Assembly: GCF_003755175.1 (NCBI RefSeq) | Contig: NZ_RKHX01000001.1 | Location: forward strand, 1,364,001-1,428,000 | Length of the DNA: 64,000 nt | Direction: 5' to 3' | From: Cellulomonas sp. PhB150 | Lineage (GTDB): Bacteria > Actinomycetota > Actinomycetes > Actinomycetales > Cellulomonadaceae | In this document: positions 45,636 through 54,305 of the stretch, piece after piece | Layout of the letters: every line of letters begins with the position of its first letter | Numbering within the stretch: position 1 is the stretch's first letter | The notes under the pieces: generated by a model | The model's input: the letters and a program-made list of their open reading frames with translations, nothing else | Databases searched by the model: none | Told to the model about the DNA's origin: nothing | Translations under genes and position numbers: made by a program

Positions 45636-46658
45636 GTGACCCGACTCGAGCTCAGCTTCCTCACCTTCGTCCCTTACGACGACCCGGCCGGCGCTGCTGA
45701 CTCGCTGCGTGACGCCGTCGACCTGTTCCGGTACGCCGAGGACCTCGGCTACGACGTGGGCTGGGTGCGGGTACGGCAGCTCGAGAAGTTCCTGTCCTCA
45801 CCGTTCCCGCTGTTCGGGGCCATCGGCCAGGCCACGAGCCGGATCCGCTTCGGCACCGCGGTCCTGCCCATGCGGTACGCGGACCCGATCGGCGTCGCGC
45901 AGGACGCGGCGACGGTCGACCTGCTCTCGGGCGGCCGGCTCGAGCTCGGGGTCGCGGGCGGCATCAAGCCGGCGTCGACCCTGTTCGACACGGTCCACGG
46001 CACGAGCGAGCGGTCGTTCGACGACGAGTCGCAGGACCGCATCGCCCGGCTGCGCGCGGCGCTCGCCGACGAGCCCGTCGCCGTCGCTCCCGAGGGCGGC
46101 TTCCCGATCGCCCCACCCGGGACGCCGCTGACCGTGACCCCGCACAGCCCGGGCCTCGCCGACCGCGTCTGGTACGGCCCGGGCTCGGTCGAGACTGCCG
46201 TCCGGACCGCCGAGCAGGGCATGGACCTGCTCGTCTCGACGCTGAACACCAACGACGACGGCCGGTCGTTCGAGGAGGGCCAGCGCGACCAGATCCTCGC
46301 CTACCGCGATGCGTTCGACGTGCCGGGGCGGACGCCGCGGGTCGTCGCCGGGCGCATCGTGCTGCCCTCGGTGACGCCCGCCGACGACGAGTTGTTCGCC
46401 GAGTACATCGCCTGGTACGCGGGCCGCTTCGACGAGCGCGGCCGGCCCAAGCAGGGCGGGTTCGGCGTGTTCAGCCCCACGCACCACGGGTCGCCCGACG
46501 AGGTCGTCGCGAGCCTGTCCGCGGACGTCGCGCTACGGGAGGCCACGGGCCTGGACGTCGTGCTGCCCGCGGACGCGACCCACGCGATGAGCCGGCGCAT
46601 CCTGGAGAACGTCGCGACGTCGGTCGCGCCGGCGCTGGGGTGGACGCCCTCGCGCTGA
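45636..46658 (+). CDS. LLM-class flavin-dependent oxidoreductase (luciferase-like monooxygenase)
   Basis: 340 residues with the bacterial luciferase TIM-barrel pattern: ELSFLTFVPYDDPAGAAD at the N-terminus, YAEDLGYDVGWVRVRQLEKFLSSPFPLFGAI (in parts, residues 30-65), RIRFGTAVLPMRYADPIGVAQDAATVDLLSGGRLELGVAGG (in parts, 70-110), and a C-terminal region with insertion typical of the family. FMNH2- or F420-dependent oxidation of an unknown substrate. The start is GTG at 45636; there is no strong ribosome-binding site. The two flanking genes, convergent and downstream, encode the paired L7/L12-like membrane proteins. Confidence 0.85.
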   Translation: MTRLELSFLTFVPYDDPAGAADSLRDAVDLFRYAEDLGYDVGWVRVRQLEKFLSSPFPLFGAIGQATSRIRFGTAVLPMRYADPIGVAQDAATVDLLSGGRLELGVAGGIKPASTLFDTVHGTSERSFDDESQDRIARLRAALADEPVAVAPEGGFPIAPPGTPLTVTPHSPGLADRVWYGPGSVETAVRTAEQGMDLLVSTLNTNDDGRSFEEGQRDQILAYRDAFDVPGRTPRVVAGRIVLPSVTPADDELFAEYIAWYAGRFDERGRPKQGGFGVFSPTHHGSPDEVVASLSADVALREATGLDVVLPADATHAMSRRILENVATSVAPALGWTPSR

Positions 46659-46674
46659 GTCCCGCGCGGCGAGA

Positions 46675-47136
46675 TCAGAGCTCGACGGCGACCCGGGCCC
46701 GGGCCTTCTCGAGCTCTCGACGCCAGAGGTCGGCCTCGACGTCGGTCACCGCGGTGGCGACCCGCACGGGGAAGGACTGGGAGCCGTCGGTCACCCTGGC
46801 AGCAAGCTCTCTCGTGAAGCCGCGTCGCCTGAGGACGCGAGCGACGGCCGTCGGGCGGGGTCCGAGCGCGACGAGCGTGACCCGGCCGAGCGCTCGGTCC
46901 TCCGGCAGCGGCAACGCGGCGACGGGGACCTGCACCGGGCCGGGCGCCAGCCACCGCACGATCCAACGCGCTGCGCGGAGGATCCCCAGCAGGACGAACG
47001 CGTTCACGACCGCCGGGAGCAGGTCCGAGTCCGTCCTGCGCAGCACCAGGAGGTTGAGGACGAACGCGAGAGCGATGGCCGCGGGGTACACGACCAGGCT
47101 GACGACGAGTCGCCGATCTCCCGATGCCTCGCGCAC
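46675..47136 (-). CDS. Membrane protein with ribosomal L7/L12 C-terminal-like domain (copy 2)
   Basis: 153 residues. Two membrane helices (about 9-31 and 41-62) are followed by an L7/L12 CTD-like domain (about 85-153): GRVTLVALGPRPTAVARVL, LAARVTDG, VATAVTDVEADLWRRELEKARARVAVEL (in parts). It is homologous to the product at 45040-45495, with the same membrane topology and the same C-terminal WRRxLEKAxAxVA motif. The GTG start at 47136 follows GGGGAGG. The 3' end is convergent with the luciferase-like gene, 17 bp away. Confidence 0.75.
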   Translation of the reverse strand: MREASGDRRLVVSLVVYPAAIALAFVLNLLVLRRTDSDLLPAVVNAFVLLGILRAARWIVRWLAPGPVQVPVAALPLPEDRALGRVTLVALGPRPTAVARVLRRRGFTRELAARVTDGSQSFPVRVATAVTDVEADLWRRELEKARARVAVEL

Positions 47137-47272
47137 CCCGTCCTCCCCTCACCCGACGCATCGCCCACGCTAGCGGCGCTCGCCGCCGGCGCCATCGCGC
47201 GCAGCTGCCGCCCACGGGGGGACAGCACCCTTCTCGACCACGCTCCCCGGGAGCATGATGGGAGGGCGAGCC

Positions 47273-47352
47273 GACGCGGCCTGCCCTCCCCTGCGGGCAG
47301 GCCGCGTCCTGCATGACGGCGGCCCCCGGGACCAGTCCCGGGGGCCGTCGTC
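47273..47352 (-). terminator. Two tandem terminator hairpins downstream of hppA
   Basis: Nearer hairpin 47315-47352: stem GACGGCGGCCCCCGGGA / TCCCGGGGGCCGTCGTC with one wobble pair and a 4-nt loop, 18 bp past the hppA stop. Second hairpin 47273-47308: perfect 14-bp stem GACGCGGCCTGCCC / GGGCAGGCCGCGTC with an 8-nt loop. The rest of the 233-bp gap shows no gene. Confidence 0.8.
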
Positions 47353-47369
47353 GTGCGATGCGTCAGTCG

Positions 47370-49673
47370 TCAGGAGACGAGCGCGTCCTGCGCCGGCACC
47401 TGGTCCCGCTCGGCCTCGCGGTCCACGCGCGCCGCCCGCAGCCGGGAAGCGACGACCGCCCCGAACGCGATGAGCGCCGCCACGATCGCGATGCCGAGAC
47501 GCAGCCCCGTGTTCGCGTCGGGACCGACGGTCACCACCACCACCGCGGGGGCGATGAGCAGCGCCACGAGGTTCATGACCTTGAGCAGCGGGTTGATGGC
47601 CGGGCCGGCGGTGTCCTTGAACGGGTCGCCGACGGTGTCGCCGATGATGGCCGCGGCGTGGGCGTCGGAGCCCTTGCCGCCGTAGTGGCCGTCCTCGACG
47701 ATCTTCTTCGCGTTGTCCCACGCGCCGCCCGCGTTGGCCAGGAAGACGGCCATGAGCACGCCGGCGCCGATGGCCCCAGCGAGGAAGCCAGCGAGCGGGC
47801 CGATGCCGAGGCCGAAGCCGACGGCGATCGGGGCGAACGCCGCCAGGAGGCCCGGGGTGGCCAGCTCGCGCAGCGAGTCGCGCGTGCAGATGTCGACGAC
47901 ACGGCCGTAGTCCGGGCGCTCCTCGTAGGTCATGATCCCGGGGTGGTCGCGGAACTGGCGGCGCACCTCGTTGACGATCGCGCCCGCCGCGCGGGTCACG
48001 GCGTCGATCGCCAGGCCCGAGAAGAGGAACACCGTCGCGCCGCCGAGGATCACGCCGACGAGGGTGATCGGGCTGATGATCGAGTAGTTCATCATCGCGT
48101 TCGTCAGGTCGCTGAGCGTGTCACCCGGCCGCAGGACCTCGGCCGTCTTGGTCGCCACCGCGTCGGCGTACGAGCCGAACAGCGCGGTCGCGGCGAGCAC
48201 GGCCGTCGCGATCGCGATGCCCTTCGTGACGGCCTTCGTGGTGTTGCCCACGGCATCGAGGTCGGTGAGGATCTGCGCGCCCTCCTCGCTCACGTCGCCG
48301 GACATCTCCGCGATGCCCTGCGCGTTGTCGGAGACCGGCCCGAAGGTGTCCATCGCGACGATCACGCCGACGGTGGTCAGCAGACCGCAGCCCGCGAGCG
48401 CGATGAGGAACAGCGAGAGGCCGATCGAGCCGCCGGCGATGAGGAACACGCCGCAGATCGCCGCCGCGATGATGCCCGCGGTGTAGACCGCGGACTCGAA
48501 GCCGACCCCGATGCCGGACAGCACCACGGTCGCGGCGCCGGTGCGGGTGGTCGCCGCGACGTGCAGCGTCGGCTTGCTCGTCGTCCCGGTGAAGTAGCCC
48601 GTGACCCACAAGATGATGCCCGCGAGCAGCACGCCGATCGCCACCGCGAGCGAGGCGATCAGGCGGGGGTCGCCGTCGTGGGTGGGCAGGTTGCCGTTGG
48701 TGAAGTCCGCGAACGACGACGGCAGGTAGATGAACGCGGCGATCGCAGCGAGCACGACGCCGATGACGGCCGAGATGTAGAAACCCCGGTTGATCGCCGT
48801 CAGGCCCGACTCCTCGCCGCGCACCCGCGTGATGGCCACGCCGATCACCGCGACGATGGCACCGACGGCCGTCACGATGAGCGGGAAGACGAGGCCCTCC
48901 TCGCCGAACGCCGCCTTGCCGAGGATGAGCGCCGCGACGAGCGTGACCGCGTAGGACTCGAACAGGTCGGCCGCCATGCCGGCGCAGTCGCCGACGTTGT
49001 CGCCCACGTTGTCCGCGATGGTCGCGGCGTTGCGCGGGTCGTCCTCGGGGATGCCCTGCTCGACCTTGCCGACCAGGTCGGCGCCGACGTCCGCGGCCTT
49101 GGTGAAGATGCCGCCGCCGACGCGCATGAACATGGCGAGCAGCGCGGCCCCGAAGCCGAAGCCCTCGAGCACCGACGGCGCGTCCGCGCGGTAGATGAGC
49201 ACGACGCTGGCCGCACCCAGCAGGCCGAGGCCGACGACCGACATGCCGACGACGCCACCGGTGCGGAACGCGATGCGCGCACCCTCGGCGCGGCCGTTCT
49301 TCTCGGACGCGGCAGCGGCGACGCGCAGGTTGGCGCGCGTGGCGAGCCACATGCCGAGGAACCCGATCGAGGCGGAGAACCCGGCACCGATCAGGAAGAA
49401 GATGGACCGGCCGACCTTGATGCCGCTGTCGCCGGGCAGGAGGAACAACAACGCACAGACGACCACCGCGAACAGGGCCAAGGTGCGGAACTGACGGTTG
49501 AGATACGCCGATGCGCCTTCCTGGACCGCCTTGGCGATCTCCTGCATCGACGCCGTGCCTTCACCGGCCGCGAGCACCTGGCGGCGCAGCACTGCTGCGA
49601 TCACGAGCGCGGCGACCGCGATGGCGGCGATGACGGCGACGATCGTGATGCTCGTGGATCCGAGCTCGATCAT
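47370..49673 (-). CDS. hppA: K+-independent H+-translocating membrane pyrophosphatase
   Basis: 767-residue integral membrane pump with about 16 helices that couples PPi hydrolysis to proton export. Substrate-site motifs are intact: GGGIFTKAADVGADLVGKVE, EDDPRNAATIADNVGDNVGD and the C-terminal DNAKKIVEDGHYGGKGSDAH, with EERPDYGRVV upstream. At the position that separates subclasses the sequence reads GNTTKAVTKG: Lys here marks the K+-independent H+-PPase class (K+-dependent enzymes have Ala). ATG at 49673 follows AGGAGG at ideal spacing. It is a single-gene unit. Confidence 0.97.
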   Translation of the reverse strand: MIELGSTSITIVAVIAAIAVAALVIAAVLRRQVLAAGEGTASMQEIAKAVQEGASAYLNRQFRTLALFAVVVCALLFLLPGDSGIKVGRSIFFLIGAGFSASIGFLGMWLATRANLRVAAAASEKNGRAEGARIAFRTGGVVGMSVVGLGLLGAASVVLIYRADAPSVLEGFGFGAALLAMFMRVGGGIFTKAADVGADLVGKVEQGIPEDDPRNAATIADNVGDNVGDCAGMAADLFESYAVTLVAALILGKAAFGEEGLVFPLIVTAVGAIVAVIGVAITRVRGEESGLTAINRGFYISAVIGVVLAAIAAFIYLPSSFADFTNGNLPTHDGDPRLIASLAVAIGVLLAGIILWVTGYFTGTTSKPTLHVAATTRTGAATVVLSGIGVGFESAVYTAGIIAAAICGVFLIAGGSIGLSLFLIALAGCGLLTTVGVIVAMDTFGPVSDNAQGIAEMSGDVSEEGAQILTDLDAVGNTTKAVTKGIAIATAVLAATALFGSYADAVATKTAEVLRPGDTLSDLTNAMMNYSIISPITLVGVILGGATVFLFSGLAIDAVTRAAGAIVNEVRRQFRDHPGIMTYEERPDYGRVVDICTRDSLRELATPGLLAAFAPIAVGFGLGIGPLAGFLAGAIGAGVLMAVFLANAGGAWDNAKKIVEDGHYGGKGSDAHAAAIIGDTVGDPFKDTAGPAINPLLKVMNLVALLIAPAVVVVTVGPDANTGLRLGIAIVAALIAFGAVVASRLRAARVDREAERDQVPAQDALVS

Positions 49674-49875
49674 GCATCCTCCTAGGGAGAACGGCGTGAC
49701 CCCCTGATCACGCCACGCCCTGCGGCCCCGTTGCCGCCGGACCCGGGCAGTCTAGCCACGGCGAACGGCCCGTCGGTGACGTGTGGGTAACGTCTACAAC
49801 GATTCCTGCCCGGTGAGCGTCTTGGGCTGATGACAGGGTCGCCCGACCCCGTCGGGGACAGGGGGACGGGGACAC

Positions 49876-50403
49876 GTGGACGACGATCCGCTGGCGGTGC
49901 TGGCGCGGGAGCGGGGCCGCGCCCTGTTCGGCTACGCCTACCTCGTGAGCGGCGACGCCCGCACCGCGGAGGACCTGGTCCAGGACGCCCTCGTCCGCAC
50001 GTTCTCTCGTCGGCGCGCGGGGTTCACGCCCGACGACGCCGAGCGCTACGTGCGGCGCGCGATCCTGACCTGCTACCTGGACGGCGTGCGGCGCTCGCAG
50101 CGCTGGTCGCGGGTGCGGCACCTGCTCGGTCCCGCCTCGGAGGTCGCGGACCCGGCGCTCGCCGTCGGGGCCGTCGTCGACGTCCGCTCGGCGCTCGCCA
50201 CGCTCGCTCCCCAGGAGCGCGTCGCCGCCGTCCTGCGCTACTGCGAGGACCTCACCGTCCCGGAGGTCGCCGCCCGGATGGAGCTCGCCGAGGGCACCGT
50301 CAAGCGGTACCTGTCCACCGCCACCCGCAAGCTCACCGACCTGCTGGGGCCGCTGCCCGCGCTCGAGGAGCTCCCCGTCCTGCAGGGAAAGGCCCGGCCA
50401 TGA
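49876..50403 (+). CDS. SigE-family ECF RNA polymerase sigma factor
   Basis: 175 residues with region 2 (about 10-75; RALFGYAYLVSGDARTAEDLVQDALVRTF) and region 4 (about 110-165; LAPQERVAAVLRYCEDLTVPEVAARMELAEGTVKRYLS in parts). It belongs to the actinobacterial SigE-family group (TIGR02983-like), which pairs with a membrane-anchored partner. GTG start at 49876 follows GGGGACGGGGAC. It overlaps the next gene by 4 nt (ATGA), strong evidence that the two are a functional pair. The stimulus is unknown. Confidence 0.92.
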   Translation: MDDDPLAVLARERGRALFGYAYLVSGDARTAEDLVQDALVRTFSRRRAGFTPDDAERYVRRAILTCYLDGVRRSQRWSRVRHLLGPASEVADPALAVGAVVDVRSALATLAPQERVAAVLRYCEDLTVPEVAARMELAEGTVKRYLSTATRKLTDLLGPLPALEELPVLQGKARP

Positions 50404-51626
50404 CGCACCCCACCGATCCGGTCGACCCGATGCACCGCGCGCTGTCCGACGCCGAGGCGTCCGACGAGGCCGCCGGCTACACCGTGCCCGTCGCGCTCGT
50501 CCGCTCCCGGGTGCGCCGCCGCCGGGCCGTCCGGGCCGGGGGCGCCGCGGGCGTCGCGTGCCTGGCGGTGGTGGCCGTCGTCGTCGCCGTGCCGTCGTTC
50601 CTGTCGCGCACGCCGGCCGCCGGGCCACCCGCCACTCCGCCGCCCGGGGTGAATGCCGACTGGCCGGCGCAGTTCGACCGGTGCGGAAAGAAGTTCGCCA
50701 CCGTGCTGCCGGACGTCGGCCGCGCGACGCTCACGACGAGCGACGGCACGTTGGACGAGGCGAACCAGGCGATCGTGCTCGTCACGACGACCACGGGCCC
50801 CGCCGGCGTCGACGAGGGGTGGGTGTACGGGACGGAGCTCTCGGCGGTCGACGACGACGGCACGATCATCGGCGTCCAAGAGGGCCCGAGCGTCCCCGCG
50901 GTCGACGACGTCGACGACTACTACGCCGGCACCGACTTCGCGAGCGTGCCGTTCCCGATCAAGGATCACGCCAAGATCCCGTTCGTCTCCTGCGGCCAGT
51001 ACCCCGACGGCTCGGGCGCGCTGGCGCTCGAGACCGGCACGTACCACCTCTGGGCCACGCAGACGATCGGCTACCGGCAGGGCTCCGAGTCGGTCGTCGC
51101 GCGTGCGACCGTGGAGGTCCCGATCGTCGTGCCCCTCCCCGCGAGGCCCGCTACAGCCGAGGACTACTTCGCGTGCGGTCTTCCGGTGGCCCGGCTCACC
51201 GAGGCGCGGCCCGATGCCGCGGGCCTCGTCCTCGAGGCGAACACCCCGGCTGCGGGCTGGGGCTCGACGGCGCCGGCCTGGTCGGTGACGGTGGGTGCGT
51301 CCGACGGCCGCACCATCTCCGCGCGCTCCGGAGCGGCGGGGAACTTGGCGCTGGTCGACAGCTCGGACACCGTCGTCGGCTTCGTCACCGCCGGTCGTAG
51401 CCCGCTCCGGGAGTTCGAGGTCGGCCCCGACGCGACGACCACCCTCGACGGTCCGACGCTCGTGACCTCGTGCGACGGCACCGACCTGACCGGGGACTAC
51501 GAGGCGTGGCCGTTCCTGGTCGCGACGCTCGAGTCATCCACGCTCGCTGACGGTTCCGTCGCATCGACACCGACGACGCCGGTCGTCGTGGTCGCCGACC
51601 GCCGCGATCTCACGTTCGGTCCCTGA
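50400..51626 (+). CDS. Membrane-anchored partner protein of the ECF sigma factor
   Basis: 408 residues: a short cytoplasmic N-terminal segment (1-50) with VPVALVRSRVRRRRAV, one membrane helix (about 51-73; GAAGVACLAVVAVVVAVPSF) and a large secreted domain with a linker of TPAAGPPATPPPG. The extracellular part contains two similar halves (CGKKFATVLPDVGRATLT and CGLPVARLTEARPDAAGLVLE), each beginning with a conserved Cys, and Cys residues near the ends of each half, so disulphides are likely. No zinc anti-sigma HxxxCxxC motif is visible, so it is a putative rather than a proven anti-sigma factor. Its 3' end overlaps nrdG on the opposite strand by 17 bp. Confidence 0.75.
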   Translation: MTHPTDPVDPMHRALSDAEASDEAAGYTVPVALVRSRVRRRRAVRAGGAAGVACLAVVAVVVAVPSFLSRTPAAGPPATPPPGVNADWPAQFDRCGKKFATVLPDVGRATLTTSDGTLDEANQAIVLVTTTTGPAGVDEGWVYGTELSAVDDDGTIIGVQEGPSVPAVDDVDDYYAGTDFASVPFPIKDHAKIPFVSCGQYPDGSGALALETGTYHLWATQTIGYRQGSESVVARATVEVPIVVPLPARPATAEDYFACGLPVARLTEARPDAAGLVLEANTPAAGWGSTAPAWSVTVGASDGRTISARSGAAGNLALVDSSDTVVGFVTAGRSPLREFEVGPDATTTLDGPTLVTSCDGTDLTGDYEAWPFLVATLESSTLADGSVASTPTTPVVVVADRRDLTFGP

Positions 51627-52452
51627 CCGCGGCGTGGGCGGCGCGGTACTCGCTCGTCGTCCCGTCCGTGCGGACCACCTGCAGCACGTGGTCCCGCACG
51701 CCCTCGGCGGCGAGCGCCGCGGTCAGCTCGGCGACGTCCGCGCTGGTCAGCACCGTGGGGTCGACGGTCGTACGCACCTGCACGTCGACCCCTGCGTCGA
51801 GCACCAGCCTCAGCGACGCGAAGGCCTGCGCCGCGCCGCCGCGCCGGGTGATCGCGTCGTACAGCCGGGCCGGAGCCTTGACGTCGAACCCGACCCAGTC
51901 GACGTGCGTAAGCACCCGCGCCAGGGCCGGAGGGAAGGCGCCGCCGGTGTGCAGCCCGACCTGGAAGCCGGCGTCGCGCACCTCCTGCGCCGCCGCGACG
52001 ACCCCGCGCTGCCGGGTCGGCTCACCGCCGGAGAAGACGACGCCGTCGAGCAGCCCGCGCCTCCTCGCCAGCAGCTCGCGGACCCCAGCCCACGGCACCA
52101 CACCGGGCGTGCGGGGATCGAGGATCGCCGAGTTGTGGCAGTAGGTGCACCGCCACGGGCATCCCTGCAGGAACACCGTCGCCACGAGCCGGCCGGGCCA
52201 GTCACAGCTCGACATCGGCGTGATCCCGGCGATCGCGAGCTCGTCGGCGCCCTGCCTGCGCGCCGGCGTCGCGGGACCGCGGCCCGCGACCGCGCTGCTG
52301 TCCGCGCGCCCCCCGATCTCCGGCCCGATCCCGACCGCCCCCACCTCGGACCTGGCCCCATCCCGCCGCACTTGTGACGGGTGAGCCCAGAGTGACGCCG
52401 ATTCGGTCTCACCAGCCACTCTGGTCACAAGCAGGGAGGGATCGGGCGTCAT
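51610..52452 (-). CDS. nrdG: Anaerobic ribonucleotide reductase activating enzyme (radical SAM)
   Basis: Generates the glycyl radical of NrdD with SAM and a [4Fe-4S] cluster. The CX3CX2C cluster motif is in LQGCPWRCTYCHNS, and GGEPT (FSGGEPTRQRG) is the SAM-binding motif. The conserved part begins near ELAIAGITPMSSCDWPG, so the first ~70 residues (rich in Ser, Gly, Ala) are an atypical extension. ATG at 52452 overlaps the nrdD stop as TGATG, but internal GTG codons at residues 28 and 36 are alternatives. The extension DNA contains inverted repeats that also resemble the nrdD upstream region, so a shorter protein with a regulatory leader cannot be excluded. Needed only without oxygen. Confidence 0.9.
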   Translation of the reverse strand: MTPDPSLLVTRVAGETESASLWAHPSQVRRDGARSEVGAVGIGPEIGGRADSSAVAGRGPATPARRQGADELAIAGITPMSSCDWPGRLVATVFLQGCPWRCTYCHNSAILDPRTPGVVPWAGVRELLARRRGLLDGVVFSGGEPTRQRGVVAAAQEVRDAGFQVGLHTGGAFPPALARVLTHVDWVGFDVKAPARLYDAITRRGGAAQAFASLRLVLDAGVDVQVRTTVDPTVLTSADVAELTAALAAEGVRDHVLQVVRTDGTTSEYRAAHAAVRDRT

Positions 52453-54242
52453 CAGGCGAGCGCCGGCTCGCGGAAGGGCGTGCGCTCCGCGTGCTCGCCC
52501 TTCTTGCCCACGTTGAACGAGCTCACCGGCCGGTGGTAGCCCATGACGCGGGTCCACACCTCGCACTCGCCGCCGCACGTCGGGCACGACGCGTGCTCGC
52601 CGGCCAGGTACCCGTGCGACGGGCAGATCGAGAACGTCGGCGTGACCGTGAGGTACGGCAGCCGGAACGTCTCGAGCGCGCGGCGGACCAGCGCGCGGCA
52701 CGCGTCGGGCGACGACATCCGCTCGGCCATGTACAGGTGCAGCACCGTCCCACCCGTGTACTTCGTCTGCAGCTCGTCCTGCCGCTCGAGCGCCTCGAAC
52801 GGGTCGTCCGTGAAGCCGACCGGGAGCTGCGAGGAGTTCGTGTAGTACGGGTTCTCGTCGGTCCCGGCCTGCAGGATGTCCGGCCAGCGCGACCGGTCCT
52901 CCTTGGCGAACCGGTACGTGGTCCCCTCCGCGGGCGTGGCCTCCAGGTTGTAGAGGTGGCCGGTGCTCTCCTGCAGCTCGACCATCCGCTCGCGCACGTG
53001 GTCGAGCAGCCGACGTGCCATCGCGTGGCCGGCGTCGTCGGTGATGTCGATCGCGTCGCAGGTGAAGTTGCGGACCATCTCGTTGATCCCGTTGACGCCG
53101 ATCGTCGAGAAGTGGTTGTCGAGCGACGGGAGGTACCGCTGCGTGTAGGGGAACAGGCCCTCGTCGAGCAGGCGCGCAATGACCTCGCGCTTGAGCTCGA
53201 GGCTCGTGCGGGCCAGGTCGATGAGCTCGTCGAGGCGCGCGAGCAGTCCCTCCTCGTCGCCCCCGTAGAGGTACCCGAGCCGCGCGCAGTTGATGGTCAC
53301 GACCCCGATCGAGCCGGTCTGCTCGGCCGAGCCGAACAGGCCGTTGCCTCGCTTGAGCAGCTCGCGCAGGTCGAGCTGCAGGCGGCAGCACATCGACCGG
53401 ACGTCGCCGGGGTTCATCTCGGAGTTGATGAAGTTCTGGAAGTAGGGCAGCCCGTAGCGGGCCGTCATCGCGAACAGCGCGTCCGCGTTGGGGCTGTCCC
53501 AGTCGAAATCCTGGGTGATGTTGTAGGTGGGGATCGGGAACGTGAACACCCGCCCGCTCGCGTCGCCCTCGGTCATGACGTCCATGTACGCGCGGTTGAT
53601 CATGTCCATCTCGCGCTGCAGGTCGCCGTAGGTGAAGTCGCACGGCTGCTCGCCGACGAACGGGACCTCGCCAGCCAGGTCCTCGGGGCAGATCCAGTCG
53701 AACGTGAGGTTCGTGAACGGGGTCTGGGTGCCCCACCGGCTCGGCACGTTGAGGTTGTAGACGAGCTCCTGGATCCCCTGCCGGACCTGCTCGTAGGTCA
53801 GCGCGTCGGTCCGCACGTAGGGCGCCATGTAGGTGTCGAAGCTGCTGAACGCCTGCGCGCCCGCCCACTCGTTCTGCATCGTGCCGAGGAAGTTGACGAT
53901 CTGCCCGATGGCCGCGCTGAAGTGCTTCGCCGGCCGCGCGTCGACCTTCCCGGGGATCCCGCCCAGGCCTTCCTGCAGCAGCGCCCGCAGCGACCAGCCG
54001 GCGCAGTAGCCGGACAGCATGTCGAGGTCGTGGACGTGCAGGTCGCCCTCGCGGTGCGCCTGCCCGACCTCCGTCGGGTAGACGTGGCTGAGCCAGTAGT
54101 TGGCGATCACCTTGCCCGACGTGTTGAGGATCAGCCCGCCCAGCGAGTAGCCCTGGTTCGCGTTGGCGTTGACCCGCCAGTCGCTGCGCTCGAGGTACTC
54201 GTCGACCGCCGAACCCACATCGACGACCACCCGCTCCGCCAT
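52452..54242 (-). CDS. nrdD: Anaerobic (class III) ribonucleoside-triphosphate reductase
   Basis: Glycyl-radical enzyme making deoxyribonucleotides from NTPs under anaerobiosis. 596 residues, about 110 shorter than E. coli NrdD: it starts directly at the catalytic region (WRVNANANQGYSLGGL) and lacks an N-terminal ATP-cone. Radical site: G568 in TRVMGYHRP. Zinc-site cysteines: C540, C553, C556 and C560 (ICPSHGYLAGEH then CPTCGGEC). Active-site region SMCCRLQLDLREL is intact. ATG at 54242 follows AAGGAG by 7 nt; a longer in-frame start at 54536 runs through repeat-rich DNA and is rejected. It implies a facultatively anaerobic lifestyle. Confidence 0.95.
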   Translation of the reverse strand: MAERVVVDVGSAVDEYLERSDWRVNANANQGYSLGGLILNTSGKVIANYWLSHVYPTEVGQAHREGDLHVHDLDMLSGYCAGWSLRALLQEGLGGIPGKVDARPAKHFSAAIGQIVNFLGTMQNEWAGAQAFSSFDTYMAPYVRTDALTYEQVRQGIQELVYNLNVPSRWGTQTPFTNLTFDWICPEDLAGEVPFVGEQPCDFTYGDLQREMDMINRAYMDVMTEGDASGRVFTFPIPTYNITQDFDWDSPNADALFAMTARYGLPYFQNFINSEMNPGDVRSMCCRLQLDLRELLKRGNGLFGSAEQTGSIGVVTINCARLGYLYGGDEEGLLARLDELIDLARTSLELKREVIARLLDEGLFPYTQRYLPSLDNHFSTIGVNGINEMVRNFTCDAIDITDDAGHAMARRLLDHVRERMVELQESTGHLYNLEATPAEGTTYRFAKEDRSRWPDILQAGTDENPYYTNSSQLPVGFTDDPFEALERQDELQTKYTGGTVLHLYMAERMSSPDACRALVRRALETFRLPYLTVTPTFSICPSHGYLAGEHASCPTCGGECEVWTRVMGYHRPVSSFNVGKKGEHAERTPFREPALA

Positions 54243-54273
54243 GTCGTGCTCCTTCGCCCGTCTCACGGCGCCG

Positions 54274-54289
54274 GGCCCACATGTTGTGG
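54274..54289. promoter_or_regulatory. NrdR-box-like site 1
   Basis: On the nrdD strand, CCACAACATGTGGGCC. It matches key bases of the NrdR-box pattern acaCwAtATaTwGtgt (C, A, central AT, T, G). Its centre is exactly 32 bp from a second site, the three-turn spacing typical of tandem NrdR boxes. Located 32-47 bp upstream of the nrdD start. Confidence 0.45.
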
Positions 54290-54305
54290 TTGCCCTGGGT
54301 GCGGA

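Noticed and set aside
47313..49685. 790-codon plus-strand frame antisense to hppA
   Set aside because: Product is almost entirely charged repeats (RD, HR, DGD) mirroring the membrane helices of hppA; no independent support.
51610..54282. 890-codon version of nrdG running through nrdD
   Set aside because: Everything upstream of 52452 is an out-of-frame translation of nrdD.
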